DNA of 64,000 nucleotides from Aristolochia californica (taxonomy: Eukaryota > Streptophyta > Magnoliopsida > Piperales > Aristolochiaceae), in NCBI GenBank assembly GCA_029961685.1, contig JARWKL010000005.1, positions 42,879,357 through 42,943,356 on the forward strand. Direction: 5' to 3'. The notes beneath the pieces were generated by a model. The model saw only the letters and a program-made list of their open reading frames with translations, was not told where the DNA came from and made no database searches. Shown here one piece after another: positions 53,559 to 64,000 of the stretch (its first letter is position 1; every line of letters begins with the position of its first letter). A program made the translations under genes and the position numbers.

Positions 53559-56481
53559 TCACTCCATCACTGATATAATAGCATCAACAACTTCTTGCGT
53601 AGTGCTCTTTCCTCCAAGATCTTTGGAGCGGTACTTACCTTCAGCTATAACTCTTTTCACGGCAGTTTCTAACCGGTCAGCAAATGAAGGAAATTGTAAA
53701 TGCCTCAACATCATCGCCGATGATAGAAGCAACGCAACAGGGTTTGCTTTCTTTTCCTCCATTATCTTCTGGTTTCCAACATTACCTGCTGAAGCACCTT
53801 GCTCAAAGACAGCATGATCCGCACCGACATTGCCTGCAGAAAGGAGCACAGATAGATTGCTGTGATGCAACAATCAAGGTACGAAGGCAAAAGAGGAGTA
53901 GATATAACATCTTTCAGAAAGAAAAAATACATACTATGACAATAAACAACAAATCCTCCCCAAACAGAAAATCCCTTTCCAAAATAAGAAAACAAATAAT
54001 ATCACAATAAAGCAAACTCCCAAACCTATGCAAACCATGATCATGTAAAGAAGTCATTCAAAACGAGATGCCAAATGCCACTAACCAAGTTTTATTGCTA
54101 GAAGGGGCATTTACTACTAAATATAGACATCATATTCAAGGAAGTCTATTCTCATCTCCATTAGTTTTAAGTCCTTCAACCTTTGGTGAGTAATGGATAA
54201 AATCCCAAGCAAATATTAGGCTCATTGATTCCAGGTCCTACAATTCTACAATTCATCCGTAAAATCTGAAGGGATTTTAACTTTTGCAATACCTAGGAGT
54301 ATGTTAAGTAGGAAAAAATCCCACATTGAGAAATGAGAAGAAAAGTTGCCATAAAATTGAGCAATAGGCCTCTTAAGTGGCAAGTCATTTTGGAACAGAA
54401 GCAACCTCAATCTAACAGAATACTACTCTGAATTTGCCGTTAACACAGTTTTGTGAAAAGTACATCAAACTCGAGTTTAGGCAGGCAAATGAGAACAGTT
54501 AACCAACCGGCTCATACACACTTTAGTCCACTTTAACGTTAACTGACAATCTTTTATGCAGCTCTCCAAAAAGCAAGCATTTATTATTGAAAAATAAGTT
54601 TTATTAAAAAATGTGTTTGAGAACTCTGGGTCTTTAAGTTTTTGGTTTTCTTCAATAGTGGCCAAGGTACTAACAACACAGTAAAAGAACTAGTAAGAAA
54701 AGATGCAACCACTGATTTGGATTACATAGATAGTACCTCCTGGCATGACACCAGTGCCTCCAGCAATACCTGCAGCAGTGTTTGCCACAAGGTTCCCATA
54801 GAGATTTGGTGTCACCTGCAAAATATACAATAGTTACATTATCTCTCCAGTTGTGATTGCTCTTAAACACCCATGTTTTTGAGAAATAATAGTACCCAAA
54901 TAGCTTTTCGCGGTGCCCTGAACCATATTTGAAACAATAAAACAATTACAAATGCAAACAAAAATACTGAGCTCATCATGCATTGTTTCAAGAAGGTAAG
55001 CACAAGCATACTTCCCAATTGAATACCACATGCATGAATACAGAAACAAGACCGAGAATGTGGTTGTACCAAAACAGCAATGAAGATAAAGACTATACAT
55101 CATCTATGATTTTACAGCGAACAAGACATAAGTTTGTCCAAGCTGTTGTTATGCTCATCTGGAGCCACAAGATGTTGATGGGAAGCCAACTCCACACAGG
55201 AGAACCAGCTAAGCCAGCAACACTTCTCATGGTGTGGCAAATATCCTCAATTTTGCTGAATATCCCCATGAAGTAATGTTTTGGTCATTGTACTTCTTGG
55301 AGGTAGAGATAAAGGCATTCCTCAAGGGGCTGGAGTTGAGCACCACCAAACTATCAGAGACCATTATGACATCCCGTTTGCTGGGCCCAGATTACCTCTG
55401 CATCTGTGGTTCAAAGTTAAGCTTAAGTTCATTGATTTAAAGAGGGAACCATTTAACAAGGGTCACAATATATGGTCCAAAATATGGGCAAACAATCTCT
55501 GTTTGATAACCTAGCCAGCCAAGTGGCAAAGGTCCAGGGTGCTTGTTGACCTAGGATGGGCTCTTGTGAAATGCCTTTGAACCACAACACCCACCCCAAT
55601 TGGCAGTGCATGCAAAAAACTCTATTATTTTTCTTTCTTTCCAAATGCACCAGAAGACCATTGTGATGGTGACATGGGGCCCTTAGGCTGAGGGGAGGAG
55701 AGAGAGAGAGAGAGAACATCTTTTTGATAAAACAAGAGAGGACATTGATTTGAAATTTCTCCAATATTACTAGGAAAGGTGGTGAAATGCATGCAAAGTA
55801 GGCTGTTCTCCAAACAGTCTGTTTTTAGGGAGGGTATATTCCTTATAAAACAGTATTAAAGAAAAAAGGAGAATAATTCAGCTTTACATGCAAAAAAAAA
55901 ATTGAGAGGGAAGAAATTAATGTCAGTGACAGAGAAACCCAAATTCAAAAGCAATTTATCAGCTTCAGAATGAAGGAAACAGAAAAAAGTCTCGAGAATT
56001 TGAATATGTACAGGCCATCACTATCAACCGCTCTAAATAAACTCATAATTAATAAGTGCAAAGTGCATACTAAAAAAATTTTAATTTCTATTTGCAAAAG
56101 TTCAGACAGTCTATTCAAGGGAGATGAATCCTTAAGGTTTTTATTTCTATTATTATTAATATTTTAGAGAAATGAAAAGGGAGAAATCAGAATATACAGA
56201 TAATGTAAGTGAAAAAACAGGTTGATGAGTCAGCATCATACCATGACATCAAACTGCTCAGGCTTTGACACAAGTTGCATGCAACAGTTGTCAACAATAA
56301 TCTCATTATACTTGATCCCAGGATACTTTGTAGCAATCTCTCGACAAGACTCTAAGAAGAGACCATCAGCTAGCTTCATAATGTTGGCTTTGTGTACAGC
56401 AGTCACTTTTTTTCTGTTGTTGAGGTAAGCATATTCAAATGCATACTTGGCTATCCTCTCTGAACAAAACTTTGTTATCAC
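53559..56481 (-). CDS. IDH: NAD-dependent isocitrate dehydrogenase regulatory subunit, mitochondrial (3' exons only)
   Basis: Regulatory subunit of the TCA-cycle NAD-IDH. Minus exons: 56481-56242 (80 codons, [19 protein letters not shown] onward), 54815-54737, 53833-53559, ending ISVME and TGA. Together they encode 197 residues, about the last 53% of the ~370-residue family. Landmarks: [45 protein letters not shown] and [14 protein letters not shown]. Phases fit: exon 1 to 2 phase 0, 2 to 3 phase 1. The upstream acceptor CTTGTTAG/GTG shows that more exons precede, with the transit peptide and the N-terminal half. None is found between 56482 and 64000. The intron at 54816-56241 contains a (GA)n tract near 55691 and no recognised element. 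Confidence 0.9.
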
Positions 56482-57233
56482 CTAACAAGCCCACCAAATG
56501 AGAATCAATGAAGTTTTCAAGTACTTTAAAATTTTGAATGTGTGACACCATCAACAAGAAACATAAATTGAGACACAGATATCTATCGCAATCAATATAA
56601 TTAAAACAAATGTTTAGGAACCAATCTCATTAATACATAGACATAATATTAAGAATAAAAGCAGACCACCAATATCAAAGTGTTTGCACAAATCCAATAA
56701 ATATTTTCTAATTAGAAGCACATCTAAGCTAGGCCTGAATAAACTGTTTGTTTTACTTTTCCAAAAAAAAAAAGGCTTTGCCAGGATGTGTGCATGAATT
56801 GATACTCATACACTAGAAATAATTTCTACATGCATTCTCTATACAGCAAAACACTGGCAATCTCACCAACGTTTTTGGTCACCTTTGAGCAATCTTGACT
56901 TGATAGCATTAAAGATGTCAATGAAGACATGATCATTGGGTGACATGACATGCATAGTCTAAGATTGCCTATAGCTCATATTCTTCAACGATCTGCACGC
57001 ATAAGTTTTCAGGATAATTCATATTTGGTATATATATAGAGACAACCAAATTCTTTCTTCTATAGCGGCAAGAAATTAACACATTGAAAACGAAAGTGGA
57101 GAAAAATAGTAGAGGACTCAAAGGGTAACTACAATAAAGAACTAAAAGAAACATAAAGAAGAAGAAGAAAAAACTAAAATCAGGCAACAAAAAGAATTAT
57201 GGCATGCTAAGCATGATTGAGCAAAAGAATCTT

Positions 57234-58450
57234 TACTTTTTTTTTAGAAGAAACACTTTTTTAATTAAACCTGAAGATAAAAATAAAATACAATCAGGAA
57301 AGGAGGGAGGTGGGTTAAAATGAGGGATTGGAGGGCCACCGCTTCTTTAGCCCTAACAGAAAAAGAGACAAGGTCCTTGAATGAGTTGGGGAAACACAGC
57401 GACAACCTGAAGAGACTGAAGAATTGATTCCAAATTCTCCATGATAACTGGTGATGGATGAGAAGGCGGTGAAGCGATTCATCAATTTGGCCACATATGG
57501 GACAAGCAATGCTTACAAGAACAGAACCCCTCCAAATCAAATTGTCTTGGGTTAAGATTCCACATGAAGAGAAGTCCAAATAAAGAACTTTGCTTTAAAA
57601 GAATCAAAAAATTTCCAAGGAACTGATGCAATGTGAGACAAATCACCACTAGCAAGAGTGAGTTTCTCATGAAATGAAGCTTCAGTAATCTTCCACTCAG
57701 GTGAAGAGCACCAGATCAATTTATCAGGTTGAGAGGTTCTAATATACAACTAATCCAAGTCCTTCATCAAATTGTGAATATCGATCGCCTCTTCATCATT
57801 TAGCACTCTCTTGCAGTGATTATCTCTATTAATGCTCTAAATGCTCCCATTTTCTAGAATATCCCAGAATAAAGCACTTCAATCCAAGCAAGTCCGATTA
57901 GGTGAAACAACTATTGCCGAAGAGGTTCCTTAAGGACCCAAAAATCAATCTAAAAATTGATTCTCTCTATTACCAACAAGGAATCAAGTGTTTGGGGTAA
58001 ATTGCTGGAGAGAATGACGAATGTACTTCCAAAGAGTGGATATGCACTTGATAGAACCTTCTCCAAACCACCAGATTCTAGGCAAGGTGCTTAGCTTTTT
58101 AAGGACTAGGAGCCGTATGAACTGTAATCCTCCAATACCATTTAGCTTATAAAGCAACATTTATCCCCTTAATTCTTTGAATGCCTAACTCATCACTCTT
58201 ATTAGGCTTACAAAGCCTCAGACGAGCCTCTCCAAAGAGAATTCTTCATCATCTTTTTAGTATCGCTCACAAAACCAACTGGACAGTGGGTCAACAAGGG
58301 ATAGTACCTCAGAATGCCTATTGCCAACTACACAGGAGTGAATGAAAGTCCATCTAGCTGCCTTGGACATTAGTCAGTCCTTCCACTATGAGAGACAATT
58401 TGGATCTTTCTTAAGCATTGGATTTGAAAGGGTACCTTATTGTAAACAAC
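57234..58450 (-). mobile_element. LINE remnant, 3' half (RT thumb and zinc-ribbon region)
   Basis: Minus translation gives CPICGQIDESLHRLL and IWNQFFSLFRLS (zf-RVT type), and further upstream THCPVGFVSDTKKMMKNSLW in broken frames. An A-run at 57234-57245 (minus sense) is its poly(A) end. Many stops and frameshifts. Confidence 0.7.
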
Positions 58451-58552
58451 AAGAGACCTAGATAAATGCCAGAAAGAGTACAAGAGCGCACCCCCCCCCC
58501 CCCCCCACCAATTTTGTTGTGCTAAAGAAATATATTTATTTTTTCTCTCTCA

Positions 58553-60577
58553 TGTAATTTAAGCGGTTTTTTGGTAATAAGTGAGAGAGTGGTAAAGTAG
58601 TAATTCAAATAAATAGTTGGGACCACCTAGAAAATAGGGAAAAGGTTGGCGCCCAACTCCTATTTTGTAGGAGATGTCTCCTCTATTTTTAAGGGGAAAG
58701 GACATCTCAAGTGATGATCTAGAAGAATCCAAGGCTTGCTTCTCAAAAAAGGGAACATCCAATTCTTAGTCCCACATAGGATCTTTTGTAGAAATTGCTC
58801 TCGTCTCCCATCTATAAAGAGGGAGCCCCATAAGTCTGGTAATTATTCAATCCAATTCAACACAATCTTACCCTTTCTCTTAGTTCTTTTTCTCATGTGT
58901 TTTTTCTTCTTCTCAATTAAATTTCAGATTACTTCATGGTATAATAGCTGTAGCAGAGGACAAGAGAATTGATTATGGAATTTACTTTTCACTTCTTTTC
59001 TCCTTCAGTCTTCGGAATTCAAGGTAGACCTCGGCAATAGAAGTTTGCACACATAGATTGATTTTAGGCAGGTACAGAGGAAGTCTTATTTTCGTCCTTC
59101 CTTTGATGGCTGTTTAAGGGGTAGTTTCAAGGTTTATCTAGCCCATGATGTATAACAGTAATTTGTCTTTTGTGGAGCTCTAATTCTTGGTGTTAGGCAT
59201 AATTTTTGGGATCTTCCTCCTGTTTATTCTATTGAAATTGTTGTGGTTATTAAAATTTTCTGGCATGTTTTGTCTTGATTACTTAGTGGGGAAGATAGTT
59301 TTGTTATGTGCTCAAGAAGAAAATAATTGAAGCTTATTAATTTGTCTTAATTGTTTGGAGTAGCTAGTGAAGCTTAAGATAAACTTATGAATGTCTACTA
59401 AACTGGCTTATGATGATCTTGACCCCCTTTATCTTTCTTTCTTACTTTCTTTTTCCACAATTCATACCCTCATATGTTTGAGATTAGTGGAATGTCTCAA
59501 AAAAATAGTTCCACTATAAAAACAATTTCTGAGAATGAGGGCCAAGATCATCTGACCACCTAGATTACCTCTATAAAATCGGACTGAGCAAATTACTTTG
59601 AATGGGCCACTGCGGCTCGAATTTTTATTTCTAGGAAGGGAAGAAAAAATTAATTCTTTCTATAGAACATTAACCTGACCATAGACCCTTAACTCTGTTA
59701 GAGCTAGCATTAGGAAGATTATACCTTTTTGTTCTATTGCCACAAAGATGTGGACATTGCAAGTGAATACTTATTCCAAAAGAAGGAACTACACTAGAGC
59801 CTATAAAATCAGTAATAACCTTGAAAATTTGAAACGAGGCAACAAGACAGTTAGTGATTATTATGCTAGACTTCAAGGGTTATGGGCTGAATATGTTTAA
59901 TATATATTAATAGAGTGGAAATGTTCAGAAGATAGAAAACTATACCTTGGATTGCTTAAGACTCAAAGCTTGCATAGGTTTTTTTCGCTAGGTAGAATTC
60001 AGAATTTGAAATTGTGAGGAGTCAAATTCTTGGTCCAAATCCCCATCTAGAGATTGATTTTGTTTACTCAATGATACAGAGTGAGGAAGCTACATAGAAA
60101 GTGATATTAAAATTTGAGCCTACTGATAATTCTGTAGTGAAGAAACCTACTCTTGCCTCTATGCAGGGTAAAGGGAATAGCTGTAACCCTATACACATTG
60201 TAGGAAGAAAGGGCATAGTTGATGCACTTGCTTCTAACTGACAAATGGCTCTAGTTCTGGTTCCGCTGCTTCAACTGCTGCTTTAATCCAACAATTGTAC
60301 TCCAAGATTGAAGGGCAAATACTATTCTTTGGTACATCCCTTGCAGGTAACACATCCTCTCACAATTCTTTTTCTTTTCCACACTCTTGAGTTAATGATT
60401 CTAGGGCTCCAGATCATACGACAAATACCTCTTCCTTATTCTCTACTTCCTTTGCTCTAGTCAAGACAAATTTAGTATAACGGATGGTTCATTGTCTGTT
60501 ATTTAAGAAAGGGGGGCATTGTCTATTCATTGTTTTGAGTTCTTTCTTCTTTGTCAATTAAATTTCGGATTTCTTCA
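58553..60577 (+). mobile_element. Copia-type element, gag remnant between a 5' LTR and a 3' LTR scrap
   Basis: The 5' LTR ends at 58936 (TTACTTCA) and is followed at once by TGGTATAATAGC, close to the tRNA-Met primer site TGGTATCAGAGC. The LTR has TATAAAGAGGGAGCC at 58813. Its left end (about 58553) is uncertain. Gag-like words in broken frames include ENLKRGNKTVSDYYARLQGL near 59820-59875 and a stretch near 60010-60110. Near 60400 there is a protease-start-like SRAPDHTT. A second TCAATTAAATTTCGGATTTCTTCA ends at 60577. No RT or integrase remains. Confidence 0.65.
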
Positions 60578-60845
60578 AGTTGAAGAGAAGAGATGAGATT
60601 GGATCACCTTACCTCAAACCTCTTGAACCTTTGAAATACCCGCAAACACTGCCATTAATGAGAGTAAGTTGCTAAGGAAATGTGACTACTGATCCATACT
60701 CTCCATCTATTGAGCTGAAGAGTCATAAAAACAAGGTGTTGAAGATGAACACCCTTACACACAAGGGAATGAGCAAAATGCTTCACTTCCTAAGATTGTG
60801 CTCCAAAGAAACACAAAATTGTGTAGCAACGTCATAAATTAAAAC
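60578..60845 (-). mobile_element. LINE reverse-transcriptase fragment, other side of the copia insertion
   Basis: Minus translation gives TLINGSVCGYFKGSRGLR then GDPI, the RT motif before the catalytic region, at about 60596-60664. Orientation and order fit the LINE at 57234-58450, with the copia between them. Confidence 0.6.
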
Positions 60846-61354
60846 TCCCCTCTGCCCCCTGCCGAGTTGCTGTTTGGGAGCCTCCTCCCTCCGGATATTA
60901 TAAGCTAAAGTTTGAAGGTAGCGCCTTTGGGAACCCGGGTTTGGCCGGTTTTGGTGGGTGATTTTTTATCTGAGCGGCACTGCCATACTCTCTTACTATG
61001 GCCTTCTTGGAATTGCTGACTCGACCACCGCTGAGCTCTCCGGTCTCCTTCACGGCTTGCGTATTTTTTAGGATTGCTTCAGTGGTCCCCTTATCATGGA
61101 GGGAGACTCCAAAGTCATCATCAGATGGCGCTCCACCTCATCCTTTCCCCCATGGTGTCACTGGCAGATTTTTCTTGATATTTTGGACCCATTTCTTGTA
61201 CTTGGTCTCATGTACTTAGATTAACCAATTCGGCTGCTGATTTGTGTGCAAAATTAGCGCCCCCCCCCCCCCCCCCCCCCCAGTTGTTAGGGGATGTCTC
61301 CCTTGATATATCTTCTCTTTCTTTGAAATAAAATTATCAACATTTAAAAAAAAA
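60846..61354 (+). mobile_element. 5'-truncated LINE insertion (RNase H-like end)
   Basis: Plus translation gives GNPGLAGFGWVIF, LGIADSTTAELSGLLHGL, MEGDSKVIIRW and, after a frameshift, VLRLTNSAADLCAKLAP, the RNase H-like end of plant LINEs. A C22 run is at 61260-61281 and a poly(A) at about 61346-61354. It is flanked by ACGTCATAAATTAAAAC (left) and ACATCATAAATTAAAAC (right), a 17-bp target duplication with one change. Confidence 0.75.
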
Positions 61355-61404
61355 ACATCATAAATTAAAACCACAAACGAATTTTCTTTAAAACAGCAGA
61401 TTAG

Positions 61405-62722
61405 TGCACATTTTTTTGAATGTCGATTATACATACATATTACACCTACCCTCGATGAGACTTAAACTCAAAACCTCACACTAGAACACCCCCCATGTGA
61501 CTATTGAGCCAAAGGTCCAATCTACAAATTATTGCATTAGTGAAGAGTTAAACACTGCATAGGTTATACTTAATTTCAGAATAGTATATTTTAAAGTAAT
61601 TTGGATACTGAAAACAGCCTCGACATATCTTTCATAGGAAAAGAAGTCCACTAACCAAATTTTCATTTCAATCAAACCTACCAAAGTACAAATGTTTTCT
61701 TTTACCCATAGTGGAATCCCATAAATTTACTAGACAACTAAAAGTACCTCAAATAAGGGATTCCACTGTTTACTTAGATTACTAAGAGTACCAAAAATGA
61801 CTTTTTCAAAATAAAAATTTTACGTCTAAAACTTTCATGTCCAAAAGCCACATTTGATATTTTGTTCACCATATAAACTATAGATGAATTTCTTTAAACT
61901 CTTTATAAGACGCAAATAATTAGACCTACTGATCAATGACTAAAATTCCTTTATTAAAAATAAATAAAATGCATAATTTGTGTTAGACTAAATGAAAGCT
62001 TTCTTATTTTAAATTAGACAAGTATTATGTATTCAAGATGAAGTTAATAGATGCTTAGAACTAAAAGAAAGATATATTTCACTATTTAGTAGGGTCTATC
62101 AAAATACAGGGTAGTCAAACTATATTTGGTCATGAAACTTTGATAGAGGGGTCTTTTATATATACTAATAACATTTTTTTGAATGGCATGTATTAAAGGT
62201 ATTTCAATAATTTACCAAGTAGTGTTCACCCATTCCACTAAGAGAGGGTAAATTAGAAATTTTGTCATTTATTGGTTTTTTAAACATAATGATAATGATA
62301 TCAAATTAACAAGAAGCTAAATGAGAAATGGAAATAGATCAAAAGTATTTTTTTGGATGTAAAGGTTTTATAGGATCATCTTTTAGCTGTTTTTCCAATA
62401 ATCTAACTTGATACTTTACATGTATTAATTTTATTTGGGTAGGTTTTTGGCAGCCTGATTGTAATGTTCTTTTTGCTTCTGCAGTGCAGCCACCCTCGTG
62501 CCAGAATCCAGTTTACCCCAATAGCCTACCCTTCCCCACCCAACCCAAAGTCAATCCCTACAAAAAGATGCACAATAAAACACATTAACAATAGCAAATA
62601 GTGGAAATATGAGATTTTTTTATGTTAATTACACACATACTACACATACTCCTTGTCAGACTTAAACAAAACCTCTTAATAGAAATCACCCGTGTGGTCA
62701 TTGAGCCAAAGGCCCAACCCAC
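61405..62722. repeat. Two copies of a short dispersed repeat
   Basis: 61405-61530 and about 62613-62722 share an ATACATATTACACCTAC-like start, a GACTTAAAC(T)CAAAACCTC core and GTG(A/G)(C/T)ATTGAGCCAAAGG(T/C)CCAA. Both are in direct orientation. A third GCCAAAGGCCCAACCCACAT word occurs at 62819. Class unknown. Confidence 0.6.
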
Positions 62723-63878
62723 ATTTTTATTTTTATTTTGAGAACGTGATGAATTCATTAAACCAGAAACAAAAACAAGATTAGGCAAGTCTCCCCCTTA
62801 CAAGAGCATGGACAAAAAGCCAAAGGCCCAACCCACATAGAAACATGACATAATATAAATAGGAAAAGGATTATTCACCGTGTAAAGGAACTGATTCTAA
62901 CACAAAGTATGTCTTTCAGGGAAGGCCAAGGTTCCACAAATGCCACTTAAGGAGCTAGCAAACAACTGGTCTTGCTTTAAAATGGGTAAAAGTAGCAGGT
63001 AGGGCACCTCGGTGTATATGCATTTCACTCAACAATAACAGTAAGCCTTCAGGTTGATCCACATTATTCTTTAGATATGGAATTTTTCCTGGATAACCCC
63101 TAATAACTCAGTTCTCCAATGCAATTCATCCATGGTTTGGAGTTCTTTGACAACAACGTGCACCAACTGTTGCTTTCCCCAGTTTCCATGTAGGTGATAA
63201 AGATTATTGATTCTTTTCAATCAATCCTAATGCAGACAGTTTGAAGCATAGCTGCTGGAAGAAGTGCAATTCTTTTGCATCATCATTAAACATTCTCAAT
63301 TTGGTACGAAACAATCTCCAGACTATCTGGATATCAACATAAAAGGGAATCTATCAAAGCTTAGAGCCCACTCTAAAAGCCTCAAAAAAGCCTCAGTATG
63401 CTTTAACAAGAAACTGATTGCACAGTTACATTTGGGCCTAATCATAAAGTAAAACCTACAGTATAAAGAATTTCTGATAGAACGTCTTTGGACTATCCTT
63501 TATTATAAAAAAGGAAAACAAATTACTTCACAGAAGTATTACAAGCACCTATACTTGGATTGACTTTCTAACGTTAAACAAAAAAATTCAAGGCACTGAT
63601 ACAAAGTTAATGTCTTTGACCTTCTTGGTCAAGTAAAAGTTTTCAACGGAGTATTCAACAACCAAACTGCACGACTTCATCACATACGTGATCTTAATCT
63701 GAACAATTACCATGGTCCTAAGTAAAACATTATCAACTTCTTCTAGATTCCCCGTGCAAACCAGGAAAACGACTAAAGATACCACAATCTTTTAACGCCC
63801 AAGCTATTCATCCTCAAAAGCAAAACCTAAAAAATTACAAAATCGATCCTGATCATATTGTCACCTGGGCATCAATTG

Positions 63879-63962
63879 AATGGCTAACCACGCCAGCACA
63901 TCGTTCAATGGCTAACCGCGCCAGCACATCGTTCAATGGCTAACCGCGTCAGCACATCTTCC
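63879..63962. repeat. Minisatellite, 28 bp x 3
   Basis: AATGGCTAACCGCGCCAGCA plus CATCGTTC is repeated three times at 63879, 63907 and 63935, with two or three base changes. The GC-richness is unlike the surroundings. Confidence 0.9.
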
Positions 63963-64000
63963 AATTTGACAGAAATCTACGATTTTATCTTCAAAATGAA

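Larger units (their letters stand above)
56482..64000 (-). other. Presumed giant IDH intron (at least 7.5 kb), full of retroelement debris
   Basis: No IDH coding sequence is seen here, although the missing ~170 residues would form an obvious ORF. The stretch holds LINE, copia and other repeats listed separately. If the upstream exon lies beyond 64000 this is one intron; if not, the gene is truncated. Confidence 0.5.

Noticed and set aside
58553..60577. Possible active copia element
   Set aside because: Gag is broken by many stops and no RT, integrase or complete 3' LTR remains.

Overview
This is nuclear DNA from a flowering plant. Evidence: spliced genes with many short exons in AT-rich introns, a thiamine-biosynthesis gene with the plant-type TPP riboswitch in its 3' UTR, chloroplast-targeted and peroxisomal proteins, SERRATE, a DUO1-type MYB, and copia and LINE remnants. 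The species cannot be fixed from the sequence.

Layout, left to right: (1) a conserved plant protein of unknown function on the minus strand, cut by the left edge (1-6800); (2) an AT-rich ~200-bp tandem array (7586-8410) and three copies of a ~480-bp repeat (8918-10162); (3) FTSH7/9-type chloroplast protease, plus strand, 13 coding exons (10588-17455), with a near-perfect hairpin in intron 1 and a long-TIR DNA transposon in intron 12; (4) THIC, plus strand (19854-24149), with TATA box, evening element, 5' UTR intron and a TPP riboswitch inside a 3' UTR intron; (5) signal peptidase complex subunit 2, minus strand (25348-28986), whose second intron looks like a U12 (minor spliceosome) intron with AT-AA ends; (6) SEC61 alpha, plus strand (30101-32694), divergent from (5); (7) SERRATE, plus strand (34527-44327), with a decayed copia element in intron 1 and a LINE scrap in intron 2; (8) a DUO1-like R2R3-MYB, plus strand (45333-46834); (9) peroxisomal NAD carrier PXN, minus strand (47940-52436); (10) the three last coding exons of a mitochondrial NAD-isocitrate dehydrogenase regulatory subunit, minus strand (53559-56481), whose upstream exon(s) are not in the window. 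The final 7.5 kb appears to be one IDH intron filled with nested retroelement debris (a minus LINE broken by a plus copia and a 5'-truncated plus LINE).

The gene set is housekeeping plus regulatory. Two neighbours act in the same process: SEC61 alpha forms the ER protein channel and SPCS2 belongs to the signal peptidase beside it, and they share one short divergent promoter region. Exon boundaries were placed by hand from GT/AG sites, frame continuity and recalled family sequences; every multi-exon model below keeps an open frame across all junctions. No clear new biological system was seen. The strongest points for a second look are the AT-AA minor intron, the THIC 3' end, the intronic hairpin and the nested insertions in the IDH intron.
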